Source: Pseudomonas cuatrocienegasensis
GTDB lineage: Bacteria; Pseudomonadota; Gammaproteobacteria; Pseudomonadales; Pseudomonadaceae
Direction of reading: 5' to 3'
DNA: 64,000 nucleotides
NCBI RefSeq assembly: GCF_900110925.1
Contig: NZ_FOFP01000010.1
Coordinates: 62,001 to 126,000 of the forward strand
Shown: positions 18,623 through 28,227 of the stretch, piece by piece
Layout: every line of letters starts with the position of its first letter
Numbering within the stretch: the first letter of the stretch is position 1
Notes under the pieces: generated by a model
What the model saw: the letters and a program-made list of their open reading frames with translations, nothing else
Databases searched by the model: none
What the model was told of the DNA's origin: nothing
Translations under genes and position numbers: made by a program

Positions 18623-21421
18623 GTGCGGCGGCTCAGGATTGCCACAGGATTACTTGTCAGCCTGCTTCTGGCCAGCCTTTGGTTGCCCGCGGCGCTGGCA
18701 GATGAGCGCAGCACCCTGCCACGCGTCACCGGCTGGTCGATGTTCATCGACCGCAGTGCCCAGATGCAGCTGGACGATGTCCGCGCCCTGCGCAACCAGT
18801 TCAGCCCGCTGGATAAACTGGCGTTCACCTTCCCGCCCAGCCAGCATGCGGTCTGGCTGCGCGTCGATATCAACACCTCAAGCGCACCAACCTGGCTGTG
18901 GCTATTCGCCCCGCGGGTGCAGTACCTCGACTATTACCTGCTGCGCGATGGGCAGCTGGAAACCACCACCCATACCGGTGAGGCGCTGCCGCTCAGCTCG
19001 CGCCCCCTGCCTTCGCGGGCCTATCTGCTGTCGCTGCCCAACGACCAGCAGCAGCGCGAAGTCTATGTGCGCATGACCTCCAATCACCCGCTTATGGCCT
19101 GGTTCAAGGTGATTGATGAGGCAGAACTGGTCAGCCTGGAAAAGCCCGCCTATGTGTTTGGCGCCCTGCTCGGCGGCCTGCTGCTGCTGATGCTCTACAA
19201 CATCACACGGTTCATCTACAGCCGCTCCGCCAGCAGCCTGTGGCTCAGTGCCATGCATTTCGGCCTGGCCCTGTGTGCCGCCGCCAACCTGGGCATGCTT
19301 GCCGTCTGGATCCCCAGCCTGGGTTATAGCCAGTCGCTGATCGCCGACCTGTCCGCGCTCATCGCCGCATTCTGCCTGCAGGCATTCACCCTGACCTTCC
19401 TGGCAGGCACCAGCGCTCAGCACAGCAAGCTTAATCGCCTGCTCCAGGGCCACGCGCTGCTGACCCTGGGCGTGGCCTTGATCATCCTGTTCACCGGCCT
19501 GCTCTGGTACAGCTCACTGGTCTATCTGCTGGTGATCCTCGGTACCTTGAGCGTGATGGTGGTCAGCGGCCTGCATTGGCAGCGCGGTTATCAACCGGCA
19601 CGCTTGATCATGGCAGGCATGCTGGTATTCAACCTCGGCTTCAGCCTGTTTATCCCGGTGTTGTTTGGCCTCGACCAACTCAACCCAGGCTGGCTGGTTA
19701 CCGGGGTCTTCAGCATTGCCACGCTCAGCGGGCTGGTGCTCACGGTGTCGCTCACCGAACGCCAGCGGCAGATCCAGTACGAGACCCTGACCGAACGCAC
19801 CCACATGGCCGCCAGCTCGGCCGAGCTGAAAGCCAAGGCCGAGTTTCTGGCCAAGATCAGCCATGAAATCCGCACCCCGATGAATGGTGTGCTGGGCATG
19901 ACCGAGCTGCTGCTCGGCACCCCACTGTCGGCCAAGCAACGTGATTACGTGCAGACCATCCACAGCTCGGGCAATGAACTGCTGACCCTGATCAACGAGA
20001 TTCTCGACATTTCCAAGCTGGAATCCGGGCAAATCGAGCTGGATGACGTGCAGTTCGACCTCAATGCGCTGGTCGAGGATTGCCTCGACATCTTCCGCGC
20101 CAAGGCCGAGCAGCAGCGTGTCGAGCTGATCAGCTTCACGCAACCGCAAGTACCGCGGGTGATCAGCGGCGACCCAACCCGCCTGCGCCAGACCTTGCTG
20201 AGCCTGCTCGACAATGCCTTCAAGCAGACCGACGAAGGCGAGATCCTGCTGGTCGTTGCCCTGGAAAGCGCCGGCGATGCCCCGCGCCTGCGCATTGCCG
20301 TGCAGGACAGCGGACAGCCACTGGATGCCGAAGAGCGCAATGCGCTGCTCAACACCGAACTGCACAGCAAGGACTTCCTCGCCGCCAGCAAGCTGGGCGG
20401 CCGTCTGGGGCTGATCATTGCGCGGCAACTGGTGCGCCTGATGGACGGCGAGTTCGGCATTCAGAGCGGCGGCACCCAAGGCTCAACCCTGTGGCTGACC
20501 TTGCCGCTGGATGCCCAGCGCCTGCAGCACCCTACCGCCGACCTCGATGGCCCGCTGCAGGGCGCACGCCTGCTGGTGGTCGACGACAATGAAACCTGTC
20601 GCAAGGTGCTGATGCAGCAGTGCAGCGCCTGGGGGCTGAGCGTCAGCGCGGTGCCGTCCGGCAAGGAGGCCCTGGCCCTGCTGCGCACCAAGGCGCACAT
20701 GCGCGAGTACTTCGACGTGGTCCTGCTCGACCAGGACATGCCCGGCATGACCGGCATGCAGCTGGCCAGCAAGATCAAGGAAGACCCCAGCCTCAATCAC
20801 GACATTCTGGTGATCATGCTCACCGGCATCAGCAATGCGCCGAGCAAGGTCATCGCACGCAACGCCGGAATCAAACGCATCCTGGCCAAGCCAGTGGCGG
20901 GCTATACCCTCAAAACCACCCTGGCCGATGAGCTCGCCCAACGCAGCAAGGGTGGCTCGGCGCTGTTTATGCCGACCACGATCAGCGCCGCCCCGCTGCA
21001 GGTTCCCGACGACTTCCGCATCCTGGTCGCCGAAGACAACAGCATCTCGACCAAGGTCATCCGCGGCATGCTCGGCAAGCTCAACCTCAAGCCAGACACC
21101 GCGAGCAATGGCGAGGAAGCCCTGCAGGCGATGAAGAAGCAGCGCTACGACCTGGTGCTGATGGACTGCGAAATGCCGATACTCGACGGCTTCTCCGCCA
21201 CCGAGCAGCTGCGCGCCTGGGAAATCACCGAGCGGCGCGACCGTACGCCGGTGGTGGCGCTGACCGCGCATATTCTCAGCGAGCACAAGGAGCGCGCCCG
21301 CCAGGTCGGCATGGACGGGCACATGGCCAAACCGGTCGAACTCTCACAATTGCGTGAGCTGATCGAATACTGGATCGCCGAACGGGAAATCCGCCGGCAG
21401 AGCGACCCACTGCCCTCCTGA
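18623..21421 (+). CDS. retS: Hybrid sensor kinase RetS
   Basis: Membrane switch between acute (motile, type III secretion) and sessile life, known in P. aeruginosa to block GacS directly. The 932 aa contain a signal peptide, a periplasmic 7TMR-DISMED2 sensor (about 28-165), seven membrane helices (about 180-375), a histidine kinase core with H414 in [10 protein letters not shown], and two receivers with phospho-acceptors D703 (LLDQDMPG) and D848 (LMDCEMPI). The ATPase N-box keeps its Asn (LDNAFKQ), but the G1 box reads DSGQP, lacking the second glycine. The GTG start is preceded by AAGGGA. Conserved neighbour of purD. Confidence 0.94.
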   Translation: MRRLRIATGLLVSLLLASLWLPAALADERSTLPRVTGWSMFIDRSAQMQLDDVRALRNQFSPLDKLAFTFPPSQHAVWLRVDINTSSAPTWLWLFAPRVQYLDYYLLRDGQLETTTHTGEALPLSSRPLPSRAYLLSLPNDQQQREVYVRMTSNHPLMAWFKVIDEAELVSLEKPAYVFGALLGGLLLLMLYNITRFIYSRSASSLWLSAMHFGLALCAAANLGMLAVWIPSLGYSQSLIADLSALIAAFCLQAFTLTFLAGTSAQHSKLNRLLQGHALLTLGVALIILFTGLLWYSSLVYLLVILGTLSVMVVSGLHWQRGYQPARLIMAGMLVFNLGFSLFIPVLFGLDQLNPGWLVTGVFSIATLSGLVLTVSLTERQRQIQYETLTERTHMAASSAELKAKAEFLAKISHEIRTPMNGVLGMTELLLGTPLSAKQRDYVQTIHSSGNELLTLINEILDISKLESGQIELDDVQFDLNALVEDCLDIFRAKAEQQRVELISFTQPQVPRVISGDPTRLRQTLLSLLDNAFKQTDEGEILLVVALESAGDAPRLRIAVQDSGQPLDAEERNALLNTELHSKDFLAASKLGGRLGLIIARQLVRLMDGEFGIQSGGTQGSTLWLTLPLDAQRLQHPTADLDGPLQGARLLVVDDNETCRKVLMQQCSAWGLSVSAVPSGKEALALLRTKAHMREYFDVVLLDQDMPGMTGMQLASKIKEDPSLNHDILVIMLTGISNAPSKVIARNAGIKRILAKPVAGYTLKTTLADELAQRSKGGSALFMPTTISAAPLQVPDDFRILVAEDNSISTKVIRGMLGKLNLKPDTASNGEEALQAMKKQRYDLVLMDCEMPILDGFSATEQLRAWEITERRDRTPVVALTAHILSEHKERARQVGMDGHMAKPVELSQLRELIEYWIAEREIRRQSDPLPS

Positions 21422-21432
21422 TCAGCATCAGG

Positions 21433-21463
21433 GTATCGGCACTGGCCAAGCCCGTGCCGATAC
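21433..21463 (+). terminator. Stem-loop after retS
   Basis: Perfect ten-base stem GTATCGGCAC...GTGCCGATAC with an 11-base loop, 12 bases after the retS stop. No T-tract, so it may be an mRNA-end structure rather than an intrinsic terminator. Confidence 0.4.
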
Positions 21464-21531
21464 CGGATCATATCGCCCCAATACGGGGCAACCCAGCCTC
21501 TCTCCCCAGTTGTGATTCGAGACCGTTCGCC

Positions 21532-22128
21532 ATGGCGTCAGCGTTGTTCAGCCTGTACCTCAAACTGCTGGTGCTCTACAGCCCCTTCTTCGTGCTGTCG
21601 TGCTTCATCGGCCTGAGCCGCGGCTACACAGTGAAAGAGCGCAAGCGCCTGGCCTGGAAGGTGGCGACCGGGGTGCTGGTCTCCAGCGTGCTGCTGTACC
21701 TGTTCGGCAAGCACATTTTCACCCTGTTCGGCATCACCATCGACGCCTTCCGTATTGGCGCAGGCTCGGTGCTGTTCATCTCGGCCTTGGGCATGGCCCA
21801 GGGCAAGCCGGCGGTGCAAAGCGACAACGTGCAGCAGGACGTGACCATAGTGCCGCTGACCATCCCCCTGACCGTCGGCCCCGGCACCATCGGCGCCCTG
21901 CTGCTGATGGGCGCCAGCCAGCCACACTGGGACGACAAGCTGTTGGCGGTGGTCGGCATCTTCCTGGCCAGCCTGACCGTCGGCGTGGTGCTCTACCTGT
22001 CCAACCAGTTCGAGCGCCTGCTGGGCGACCAGGGCCTGCAGATTGTCAGCCGCCTGATGGGGCTTTTCGTCTGTGCCCTGGCCGCGCAGATCATCTTTAC
22101 CGGGGTGAAAAACTACCTTTCGCTCTAA
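21532..22128 (+). CDS. MarC family integral membrane protein
   Basis: Inner-membrane protein of 198 aa with six hydrophobic segments, of the MarC/UPF0056 family. The function is not established; the old link to multiple antibiotic resistance was not upheld. The family signature region is TIVPLTIPLTVGPGTIGALLLMG. ATG at 21532 is chosen as giving a typical short N-terminus (MASALFSLYLKLLVLYSPFF); the in-frame extension upstream overlaps the post-retS hairpin. The same gene follows retS in P. aeruginosa (PA4857). Confidence 0.88.
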   Translation: MASALFSLYLKLLVLYSPFFVLSCFIGLSRGYTVKERKRLAWKVATGVLVSSVLLYLFGKHIFTLFGITIDAFRIGAGSVLFISALGMAQGKPAVQSDNVQQDVTIVPLTIPLTVGPGTIGALLLMGASQPHWDDKLLAVVGIFLASLTVGVVLYLSNQFERLLGDQGLQIVSRLMGLFVCALAAQIIFTGVKNYLSL

Positions 22129-22155
22129 CTTGGTGCAAACCGCCGCCAGGCAAGC

Positions 22156-22187
22156 GCTACACGGCGGTGCATGCACCACAGGCGCGC
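22156..22187 (+). promoter_or_regulatory. Candidate paired NtrC sites upstream of urtA
   Basis: Two imperfect matches (9 of 12 fixed bases each) to GCACCA-N3-TGGTGC: GCTACACGGCGGTGC at 22156-22170 and GCACCACAGGCGCGC at 22173-22187, flanking the palindrome GGTGCATGCACC. The centre is about 109 bases upstream of the start inferred from the sigma-54 promoter. Pattern inference only. Confidence 0.45.
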
Positions 22188-22252
22188 ACAAGGGCGTTCT
22201 GAGTGACTGGTCAGAATCGCTGCAAGCCTTCTAGATCAAGGCTTTAGCCAGC

Positions 22253-22268
22253 TTGGCACGGATGCTGC
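22253..22268 (+). promoter_or_regulatory. Sigma-54 promoter of urtABCDE
   Basis: TTGGCACGGATGCTGC has GG and GC dinucleotides ten bases apart and matches TGGCACG-N4-TTGC except for one base. The inferred start is near 22280, 47 bases before urtA. It fits nitrogen-limitation control through NtrC. Confidence 0.78.
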
Positions 22269-22326
22269 CATTGGACTGACGACCCTTCATGGTCTCTACC
22301 CACATGATGCGCACGGAGCCATAACA

Positions 22327-23595
22327 ATGAAACGCCGTCCTTTTCTGAAGTCGACACTCGCCGCCAGTGCCCTGCTGCTCAGCGGTCTGTTCCCCTATAC
22401 CCTGCACGCCGCCGAAACCATCAAGGTCGGCGTGCTGCACTCGCTGTCCGGCACCATGGCCATTTCCGAGACCTCGCTCAAAGACATGGCGCTGATGACC
22501 ATCGACGAGATCAACGCCAAGGGCGGCGTACTGGGCAAGCAGCTCGAAGCCGTGGTCGTCGACCCCGCCTCGAACTGGCCGCTGTTCGCTGAACGCGGGC
22601 GCCAACTGCTGACCCAGGACAAAGTTGCCGTGACCTTCGGCTGCTGGACCAGCGTGTCGCGCAAATCCGTGCTGCCGGTCTATGAAGAACTCAACGGCCT
22701 GCTGTTCTACCCGGTGCAGTACGAAGGCGAAGAGATGTCGCCAAACGTCTTCTACACCGGCGCCGCGCCAAACCAGCAAGCCATCCCGGCGGTCGAGTAC
22801 CTGATGAGCGAAGACGGCGGCGCCGCCAAACGCTACTTCCTGCTCGGCACCGACTACGTCTACCCGCGCACCACCAACAAGATCCTGCGCGCCTTCCTGA
22901 TCAGCAAGGGCGTGGCCGAGAAGGACATCGAAGAGGTCTACACCCCGTTCGGTCACAGCGATTACCAAACCATCGTGGCCAACATCAAGAAGTTCTCCGC
23001 CGGCGGCAAAACCGCGGTGATCTCCACCGTCAACGGCGACTCCAACGTGCCGTTCTACAAGGAACTGGCCAACCAGGGCATCGAAGCCACCGACATCCCG
23101 GTAGTCGCCTTCTCGGTCGGCGAAGAAGAACTGCGCGGCATCGACACCAAGCCGCTGGTGGGCCAACTGGCCGCCTGGAACTACTTCCAGTCGGTCGAGA
23201 ACCCGGTCAACACCAAGTTCGTTGCCGACTGGAAAGCCTACGCCAAGGCCAAGAACCTGCCGAACGCCGATACCGTGGTCACCAACGACCCGATGGAAGC
23301 CACCTACGTCGGCATCCACATGTGGGCCCAGGCCGTTGAAAAGGCCGGCACCACCGATGTGGATAAAGTGCGCGAGGCCATGTACGGCCAGACCTTCGCC
23401 GCGCCGAGCGGTTACACCCTGACCATGGACAAGAGCAACCACCACCTGCACAAGCCGGTGATGATCGGCGAAGTTCAGGAAGACGGTCAGTTCGAAGTGG
23501 TCTGGGAAACCAGCAGCCCGGTGCGCGCCCAGCCATGGAGCCCGTACATCGAAGGCAACGACAAGAAGCCGGACTACGCGGTGAAGTCGAACTGA
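22327..23595 (+). CDS. urtA: Urea ABC transporter, substrate-binding protein
   Basis: Periplasmic urea receptor, 422 aa. A twin-Arg-like start MKRRPFLKSTLAASALLLSG and an AHA-type cleavage region near residue 28 precede the mature protein AETIKVGVLHSLSGTMAISE. The family features WPLFAERGRQLL, FGCWTSVSRKSVLP and YPVQYEGEE around the ligand pocket are intact. It is the first gene of urtABCDE and follows a sigma-54 promoter. A very long hairpin separates it from urtB, which would favour higher expression of the binding protein than of the membrane parts. Confidence 0.96.
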   Translation: MKRRPFLKSTLAASALLLSGLFPYTLHAAETIKVGVLHSLSGTMAISETSLKDMALMTIDEINAKGGVLGKQLEAVVVDPASNWPLFAERGRQLLTQDKVAVTFGCWTSVSRKSVLPVYEELNGLLFYPVQYEGEEMSPNVFYTGAAPNQQAIPAVEYLMSEDGGAAKRYFLLGTDYVYPRTTNKILRAFLISKGVAEKDIEEVYTPFGHSDYQTIVANIKKFSAGGKTAVISTVNGDSNVPFYKELANQGIEATDIPVVAFSVGEEELRGIDTKPLVGQLAAWNYFQSVENPVNTKFVADWKAYAKAKNLPNADTVVTNDPMEATYVGIHMWAQAVEKAGTTDVDKVREAMYGQTFAAPSGYTLTMDKSNHHLHKPVMIGEVQEDGQFEVVWETSSPVRAQPWSPYIEGNDKKPDYAVKSN

Positions 23596-23624
23596 GCCAG
23601 CACGCCTCACCCGCTGTAATCCTG

Positions 23625-23702
23625 TAGGAGCCGGCGTGTGGGCGATCAGGCCTCGCCGCTAGCGAGCCTGATGCCCGCACGCCCGCCTCCACAGCGTCCC
23701 TC
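23625..23702. repeat. Long REP-type hairpin between urtA and urtB
   Basis: GGAGCCGGCGTGTGGGCGAT... pairs with ...GCCCGCACGCCCGCCTCC, with an inner stem ATCAGGC/GCCTGAT and TCGC/GCGA. It is a nearly continuous stem of about 30 base pairs. The sequence resembles the pseudomonad REP family GTAGGAGCCGGC. Confidence 0.65.
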
Positions 23703-23718
23703 TTCCAGGACACTTTCT

Positions 23719-25290
23719 ATGCCCACTGCCCTGTACCGATTCCTGCTGTCACTGGTGCTGTTGCTGCCAGTGATCGCTCACGCTGGCGACGCCAGCGATT
23801 TTGCCGCCGCCAGTTCTTCGCAGCAGGCTGCCCTGCTCGAGCGCTGGTCGGCCGAACCCGATGCCGCACGCCTGCCGCTGCTCGAAGCGCTGCAGCAAGG
23901 TCGCGTTGCCGCCGACAGCAACAAGGCCGCCTTTATCGAAACCGATGGCGTATACCAGCCCGCCGACGGCACGGCCGCAGCGGCTGAAGCGCCGCGCAAA
24001 TTGCGCCTGAACAACCGCCTGCGCGGCCTGATCGCCACCGCCGTGGCCAGCCACCAGTTGCTCGCCGAAGACCCGGCGCTGCGCCTGGCCGCAGCCCAGC
24101 AGTTGCAGAAGAGCGCCAAACCCGAGCAACTGGCCCTGCTCAATGCCCGCGTCGCCGCTGAAGAAGATGACGGCGTGCGCGACGCCCTGAGCCTGGCCCT
24201 GGCCAACCTGCAACTGGTCGACAACGACCCGGCCGTGCGCCTGGCTGCGGTGCGCCTGCTGGGCGAAACCGGCGACCCGCTGGCCCGTACGCGCCTGGAA
24301 AGCCTACTCGACCCTGGCGTGGAAAGCGACGCCACGGTACGCACCGCCGCCGAAACCAGCCTGGCCCAGGTCAAACGTAAACTGCTGATCGGCGAACTGC
24401 TCGGCCAGGCCTTCAGCGGCCTGTCGCTCGGCTCGATCCTGCTGCTGGCCGCCCTGGGCCTGGCCATCACCTTCGGCCTGCTCGGGGTGATCAACATGGC
24501 CCACGGCGAGATGCTGATGCTCGGCGCCTACTCCACCTATATGGTACAGGTGCTGTTCCAGCGCTTCGCCCCGGAGGCCCTGGCGCTCTACCCGCTGGTG
24601 GCGCTGCCGGTGGCGTTCTTCGTTACCGCTGCCATCGGCATGGCCCTGGAACGCACGGTCATTCGTCACCTCTACGGCCGCCCGCTGGAAACCCTGCTCG
24701 CCACCTGGGGCATCAGCCTGATCCTGATCCAACTGGTGCGTGTGCTGTTCGGCGCGCAGAACGTCGAAGTGGCCAACCCCTACTGGCTGTCCGGCGGCAT
24801 CCAGGTGCTGCCGAACCTGGTGCTGCCGTACAACCGCATCGTGATCATCGGCTTCGCCCTGTTTGTCGTGGTGCTGACCTGGCTGCTGCTGAACAAAACC
24901 CGCCTGGGGCTCAACGTCCGTGCGGTCACCCAGAACCGCAATATGGCCGCCTGCTGCGGCGTACCCACAGGTCGGGTAGACATGCTGGCGTTTGGTTTGG
25001 GCTCGGGTATCGCCGGTCTCGGCGGCGTGGCCCTGAGCCAGATCGGCAACGTCGGCCCGGACCTCGGCCAGAGCTATATCATCGACTCCTTCCTGGTGGT
25101 GGTGCTTGGCGGCGTCGGCCAGCTTGCCGGCAGCGTGATGGCGGCCTTCGGGCTGGGCATCGCCAACAAGATTCTCGAACCGCAGATCGGTGCCGTGCTC
25201 GGCAAGATCCTGATCCTCGCGCTGATCATTCTGTTTATTCAGAAACGCCCGCAAGGTCTGTTTGCACTTAAAGGACGGGTGATCGACTGA
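23719..25290 (+). CDS. urtB: Urea ABC transporter, permease UrtB
   Basis: One of two membrane subunits of the urea importer, 523 aa. A signal peptide and a periplasmic extension of about 210 residues rich in HEAT-like Ala/Leu helices (LRLAAAQQLQ, AVRLAAVRLLGETGDP) precede a branched-chain-type permease domain of eight or so helices starting near residue 232 (GLSLGSILLLAALGLAITFGLLG). This N-terminal extension is normal for UrtB. The ATG at 23719 begins the signal peptide MPTALYRFLLSLVLLLP. Its stop overlaps the urtC start (TGATG). Confidence 0.95.
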   Translation: MPTALYRFLLSLVLLLPVIAHAGDASDFAAASSSQQAALLERWSAEPDAARLPLLEALQQGRVAADSNKAAFIETDGVYQPADGTAAAAEAPRKLRLNNRLRGLIATAVASHQLLAEDPALRLAAAQQLQKSAKPEQLALLNARVAAEEDDGVRDALSLALANLQLVDNDPAVRLAAVRLLGETGDPLARTRLESLLDPGVESDATVRTAAETSLAQVKRKLLIGELLGQAFSGLSLGSILLLAALGLAITFGLLGVINMAHGEMLMLGAYSTYMVQVLFQRFAPEALALYPLVALPVAFFVTAAIGMALERTVIRHLYGRPLETLLATWGISLILIQLVRVLFGAQNVEVANPYWLSGGIQVLPNLVLPYNRIVIIGFALFVVVLTWLLLNKTRLGLNVRAVTQNRNMAACCGVPTGRVDMLAFGLGSGIAGLGGVALSQIGNVGPDLGQSYIIDSFLVVVLGGVGQLAGSVMAAFGLGIANKILEPQIGAVLGKILILALIILFIQKRPQGLFALKGRVID

Positions 25291-26378
25291 TGAATGCCAC
25301 CAATCAAACGCTACTCGCGCGCGCCAGCGCCAAGCTCGGCCCGCAAGTGTCCATCGCCATCGGCCTGCTGGTACTGGCCGTGCTCGTGGCCATGCCGCTG
25401 CTGCACCTGCTCCCGGCGGACAACGCCCTGCATGTCTCGGCCTATACCCTGACCCTGGTCGGCAAAATCCTCTGCTACTGCATCGTCGCGTTGGCGCTCG
25501 ATCTGGTCTGGGGTTACGCCGGCCTGCTGTCGCTCGGCCACGGCCTGTTCTTCGCCCTCGGTGGTTACGCCATGGGCATGTACCTGATGCGCGAAGCGGC
25601 CGGCGATGGCCTGCCGGCGTTTATGAGCTTCCTCGCCTGGACCGAGCTGCCCTGGTACTGGTACGGCACCGACAACTTCCTCTGGGCCATGTGCCTGGTG
25701 GTGTTGGCGCCGGGCTTGCTGGCCCTGGTGTTCGGTTTCTTCGCCTTCCGTTCGCGGATCAAGGGCGTGTACTTCTCGATCATGACCCAGGCACTGACGT
25801 TCGCCGGCATGCTGCTGTTCTTCCGCAACGAAACCGGCTTTGGTGGCAATAACGGCTTTACCAACTTCCGTACCATTCTTGGTTTCGATATCACCTCGGC
25901 GCACACCCGTGCGGTGCTGTTCCTCGCCACCGTGCTGCTGCTGGTTGCCAGCCTGTACCTGGGCTGGACCCTGGCGCGCAGCAAGTTCGGCCGAGTGCTG
26001 ACCGCACTGCGCGATGCGGAAAACCGCCTGATGTTCTGCGGCTACGACCCACGCGGCTACAAGCTGTTTATCTGGGTGCTCAGTGCCGTGCTCTGCGGCC
26101 TGGCCGGCGCGCTCTATGTGCCACAGGTGGGCATCATCAACCCCAGCGAAATGTCGCCGACCAACTCCATCGAAGCCGCCGTGTGGGTGGCCCTCGGCGG
26201 ACGCGGCACGCTGATCGGTCCACTGCTCGGCGCCGGTCTGGTCAACGGCATGAAGAGCTGGTTTACCGTGGCTTTCCCCGAGTACTGGCTGTTCGCCCTG
26301 GGCTTTCTGTTTATCGTCGTAACCTTGTTCTTACCCAAGGGTGTAATCGGCCTTCTTCGTAAAAAGGGAGAGCAATGA
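25290..26378 (+). CDS. urtC: Urea ABC transporter, permease UrtC
   Basis: Second membrane subunit, LivM-type, 362 aa with about ten hydrophobic helices and the family motif LSLGHGLFFALGGYAMGMYL near residues 75-95. GINPSEMSPxxSIE-type segment (INPSEMSPTNSIEAAVWVALGGRGTLIGP) is intact. It starts on the last base of urtB and ends inside the urtD start (ATGA), so translation of the three genes is coupled. Confidence 0.95.
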   Translation: MNATNQTLLARASAKLGPQVSIAIGLLVLAVLVAMPLLHLLPADNALHVSAYTLTLVGKILCYCIVALALDLVWGYAGLLSLGHGLFFALGGYAMGMYLMREAAGDGLPAFMSFLAWTELPWYWYGTDNFLWAMCLVVLAPGLLALVFGFFAFRSRIKGVYFSIMTQALTFAGMLLFFRNETGFGGNNGFTNFRTILGFDITSAHTRAVLFLATVLLLVASLYLGWTLARSKFGRVLTALRDAENRLMFCGYDPRGYKLFIWVLSAVLCGLAGALYVPQVGIINPSEMSPTNSIEAAVWVALGGRGTLIGPLLGAGLVNGMKSWFTVAFPEYWLFALGFLFIVVTLFLPKGVIGLLRKKGEQ

Positions 26379-27229
26379 TGCGCGCCACTCCGGTACCCGA
26401 ATTTATGCTCGAACCTGTCTTCGACGCCGCTGGCAGCGGCCGCGATGCGATTGGTGCTAGCACCCTGGCCAGCAAAGGCCTGAATGTGCGTCACGGCACC
26501 ATCCTGACCCTGGAAGACATCAACGTCAGCTTCGATGGCTTCAAGGCGCTGACCAACCTGACCCTGTATATCGGCGTCGGTGAACTGCGCTGCATCATCG
26601 GCCCCAACGGTGCCGGCAAGACCACCATGATGGACGTGATCACCGGCAAGACCCGCCCGGACAACGGCGTCGCCTACTTCGGCGAAACCCTCGACCTGAC
26701 CCAGATGAGCGAAGTCGAGATCGCCCAGTCCGGCATCGGCCGCAAGTTCCAGAAGCCCACTGTGTTCGAGGCGCTGAGCGTGTTCGAAAACCTCGAACTG
26801 GCGCAGAAAACCAACAAGTCGGTGTGGGCCAGCCTGCGTGCCAAGCTGACCGGCGAGCAGAAAGACCGTATTGACGAAGTGCTGCAGACCATCAAGCTCG
26901 ACGCCTCGCGCCAGCGCCCCGCCGGGCTGCTGTCCCACGGGCAGAAGCAGTTTCTGGAGATCGGCATGCTACTGGTGCAGGACCCGCAACTGTTGCTGCT
27001 CGATGAGCCAGTGGCGGGCATGACCGACGCCGAAACCGAGTTCACCGCCGAGCTGTTCAAGTCCCTGGCGCGCAAGCACTCGCTGATGGTGGTGGAACAC
27101 GATATGGGCTTTGTCGGCTCCATCGCCGACCACGTCACCGTACTGCACCAGGGCAGCGTGCTGGCCGAAGGTTCGCTGGAACAGGTGCAGAACGATGAGC
27201 GGGTGATTGAGGTTTATCTCGGCCGCTAA
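26375..27229 (+). CDS. urtD: Urea ABC transporter, ATPase UrtD
   Basis: ATP-binding subunit, 284 aa. Walker A is GPNGAGKTT, the signature is LLSHGQKQF (the LSHGQ variant usual for the branched-chain/urea class) and Walker B is LLLLDEPVAG. About 40 extra residues precede the ABC core compared with LivG, as in other pseudomonad UrtD. GGGAGAGCA lies just before the start, which overlaps the urtC stop. A second in-frame ATG follows immediately. Confidence 0.95.
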   Translation: MMRATPVPEFMLEPVFDAAGSGRDAIGASTLASKGLNVRHGTILTLEDINVSFDGFKALTNLTLYIGVGELRCIIGPNGAGKTTMMDVITGKTRPDNGVAYFGETLDLTQMSEVEIAQSGIGRKFQKPTVFEALSVFENLELAQKTNKSVWASLRAKLTGEQKDRIDEVLQTIKLDASRQRPAGLLSHGQKQFLEIGMLLVQDPQLLLLDEPVAGMTDAETEFTAELFKSLARKHSLMVVEHDMGFVGSIADHVTVLHQGSVLAEGSLEQVQNDERVIEVYLGR

Positions 27230-27236
27230 GGAATTC

Positions 27237-27323
27237 GTAGGGTGGATGAGGCTTTTTTCATCCACCAATGACATCGCACGGTGGATTGATAGAACGCGAG
27301 CTACGCGCCCCGATCCACCCTAC
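27237..27323. repeat. GTAGGGTGGA-family hairpin inside the urt operon
   Basis: GTAGGGTGGATGAGG...CATCCACC followed by CGGTGGATTGAT...GATCCACCCTAC. It lies between urtD and urtE, immediately before a REPIN. Confidence 0.65.
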
Positions 27324-27330
27324 GCGCGAC

Positions 27331-27397
27331 CTGTGGAGGGGGCTTTAGCCGCGAGTTTTTTAAGATCCAAGGCGTCGCGGCTGAAGCCCCTCCCACA
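27331..27397. repeat. REPIN inside the urt operon
   Basis: Two inverted REPs, CTGTGGAGGGGGCTTTAGCC...and ...GGCTGAAGCCCCTCCCACA, with a short loop. With the preceding hairpin it widens the urtD-urtE gap to 189 bases, where the other urt genes overlap. Confidence 0.75.
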
Positions 27398-27418
27398 AGA
27401 ACAATGAAGGACACACCC

Positions 27419-28117
27419 ATGCTGCAAGTTGAGCAACTGCATCAATACTACGGCGGCAGCCATATCCTCCGCGGCCTGTCGTTCGAGGCCAAGGTCGGTG
27501 AAGTCACCTGCCTGCTCGGGCGTAACGGCGTGGGCAAGACCACCCTGCTCAAGTGCCTGATGGGCCTGATCCCAGCCAAGCAAGGCGCAGTCAACTGGGA
27601 AGGCCAGCCGATCACCGCATTCAAGCCGCACCAGCGTGTGCATGCCGGTATTGCCTATGTGCCCCAGGGCCGGGAAATCTTCGGTCGCCTGACCGTCGAA
27701 GAGAACCTGCTGATGGGCCTGTCGCGCTTCCCCGGCAGCGAAGCCAAGGTGGTGCCGGAATTTATCTACGAACTGTTCCCGGTGCTGCGCGAGATGAAGC
27801 AACGCCGTGGCGGTGACCTCTCCGGCGGCCAGCAGCAACAGTTGGCCATCGGCCGAGCGCTGGCGAGCAAGCCGCGCCTGCTGATCCTCGATGAGCCCAC
27901 CGAAGGCATCCAGCCCTCGGTGATCAAGGAGATCGGTGTGGTCATCAAGAAACTCGCCGAGCGCGGCGATATGGCCATTTTGCTGGTCGAGCAGTTCTAT
28001 GACTTTGCCGCCGAACTGGCCGACCAGTACCTGGTGATGAGCCGCGGCGAAATCGTCCAGCAGGGCCGTGGCGAGACCATGGAAGCCGACGGCGTGCGCG
28101 GGTTAGTGGCGATCTGA
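27419..28117 (+). CDS. urtE: Urea ABC transporter, ATPase UrtE
   Basis: Second ATP-binding subunit, LivF-type, 232 aa. Walker A is GRNGVGKTT, the signature is LSGGQQQQLAIGRAL and Walker B is LLILDEPTEGIQPS. ATG at 27419 is chosen over the in-frame ATG at 27404 because AAGGA lies 7 bases before it and the family begins MLQVEQLHQYYGGSHIL. It is separated from urtD by two repeat elements, unlike the overlapping upstream genes, so its supply may depend on read-through of strong hairpins. Confidence 0.95.
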   Translation: MLQVEQLHQYYGGSHILRGLSFEAKVGEVTCLLGRNGVGKTTLLKCLMGLIPAKQGAVNWEGQPITAFKPHQRVHAGIAYVPQGREIFGRLTVEENLLMGLSRFPGSEAKVVPEFIYELFPVLREMKQRRGGDLSGGQQQQLAIGRALASKPRLLILDEPTEGIQPSVIKEIGVVIKKLAERGDMAILLVEQFYDFAAELADQYLVMSRGEIVQQGRGETMEADGVRGLVAI

Positions 28118-28125
28118 TAAGCCTC

Positions 28126-28201
28126 GTAGGGTGGACGACGCTTCATCCGTCCACCGCTCTGCGATTGCAATGGTGGATGAAAAAAGCGTCATCCACCCTA
28201 C
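28126..28201. repeat. GTAGGGTGGA-family hairpin pair after urtE
   Basis: GTAGGGTGGACGACGCTTCATCCGTCCACC and ATGGTGGATGAAAAAAGCGTCATCCACCCTAC face each other 9 bases after the urtE stop, between convergent genes. They could act as a bidirectional terminator. Confidence 0.7.
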
Positions 28202-28227
28202 GTCCGCTTTTGCTTTAATTCAGCCCT

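Noticed and set aside
26375..26500. N-terminal extension of UrtD as a mis-called start
   Set aside because: The start overlaps the urtC stop with a good ribosome site, and such extensions are usual in pseudomonad UrtD.
28126..28201. Repeat between urtE and the aldolase gene as an attachment site of the inserted block
   Set aside because: The same hairpins occur at several unrelated places in the window, so they do not mark island ends.
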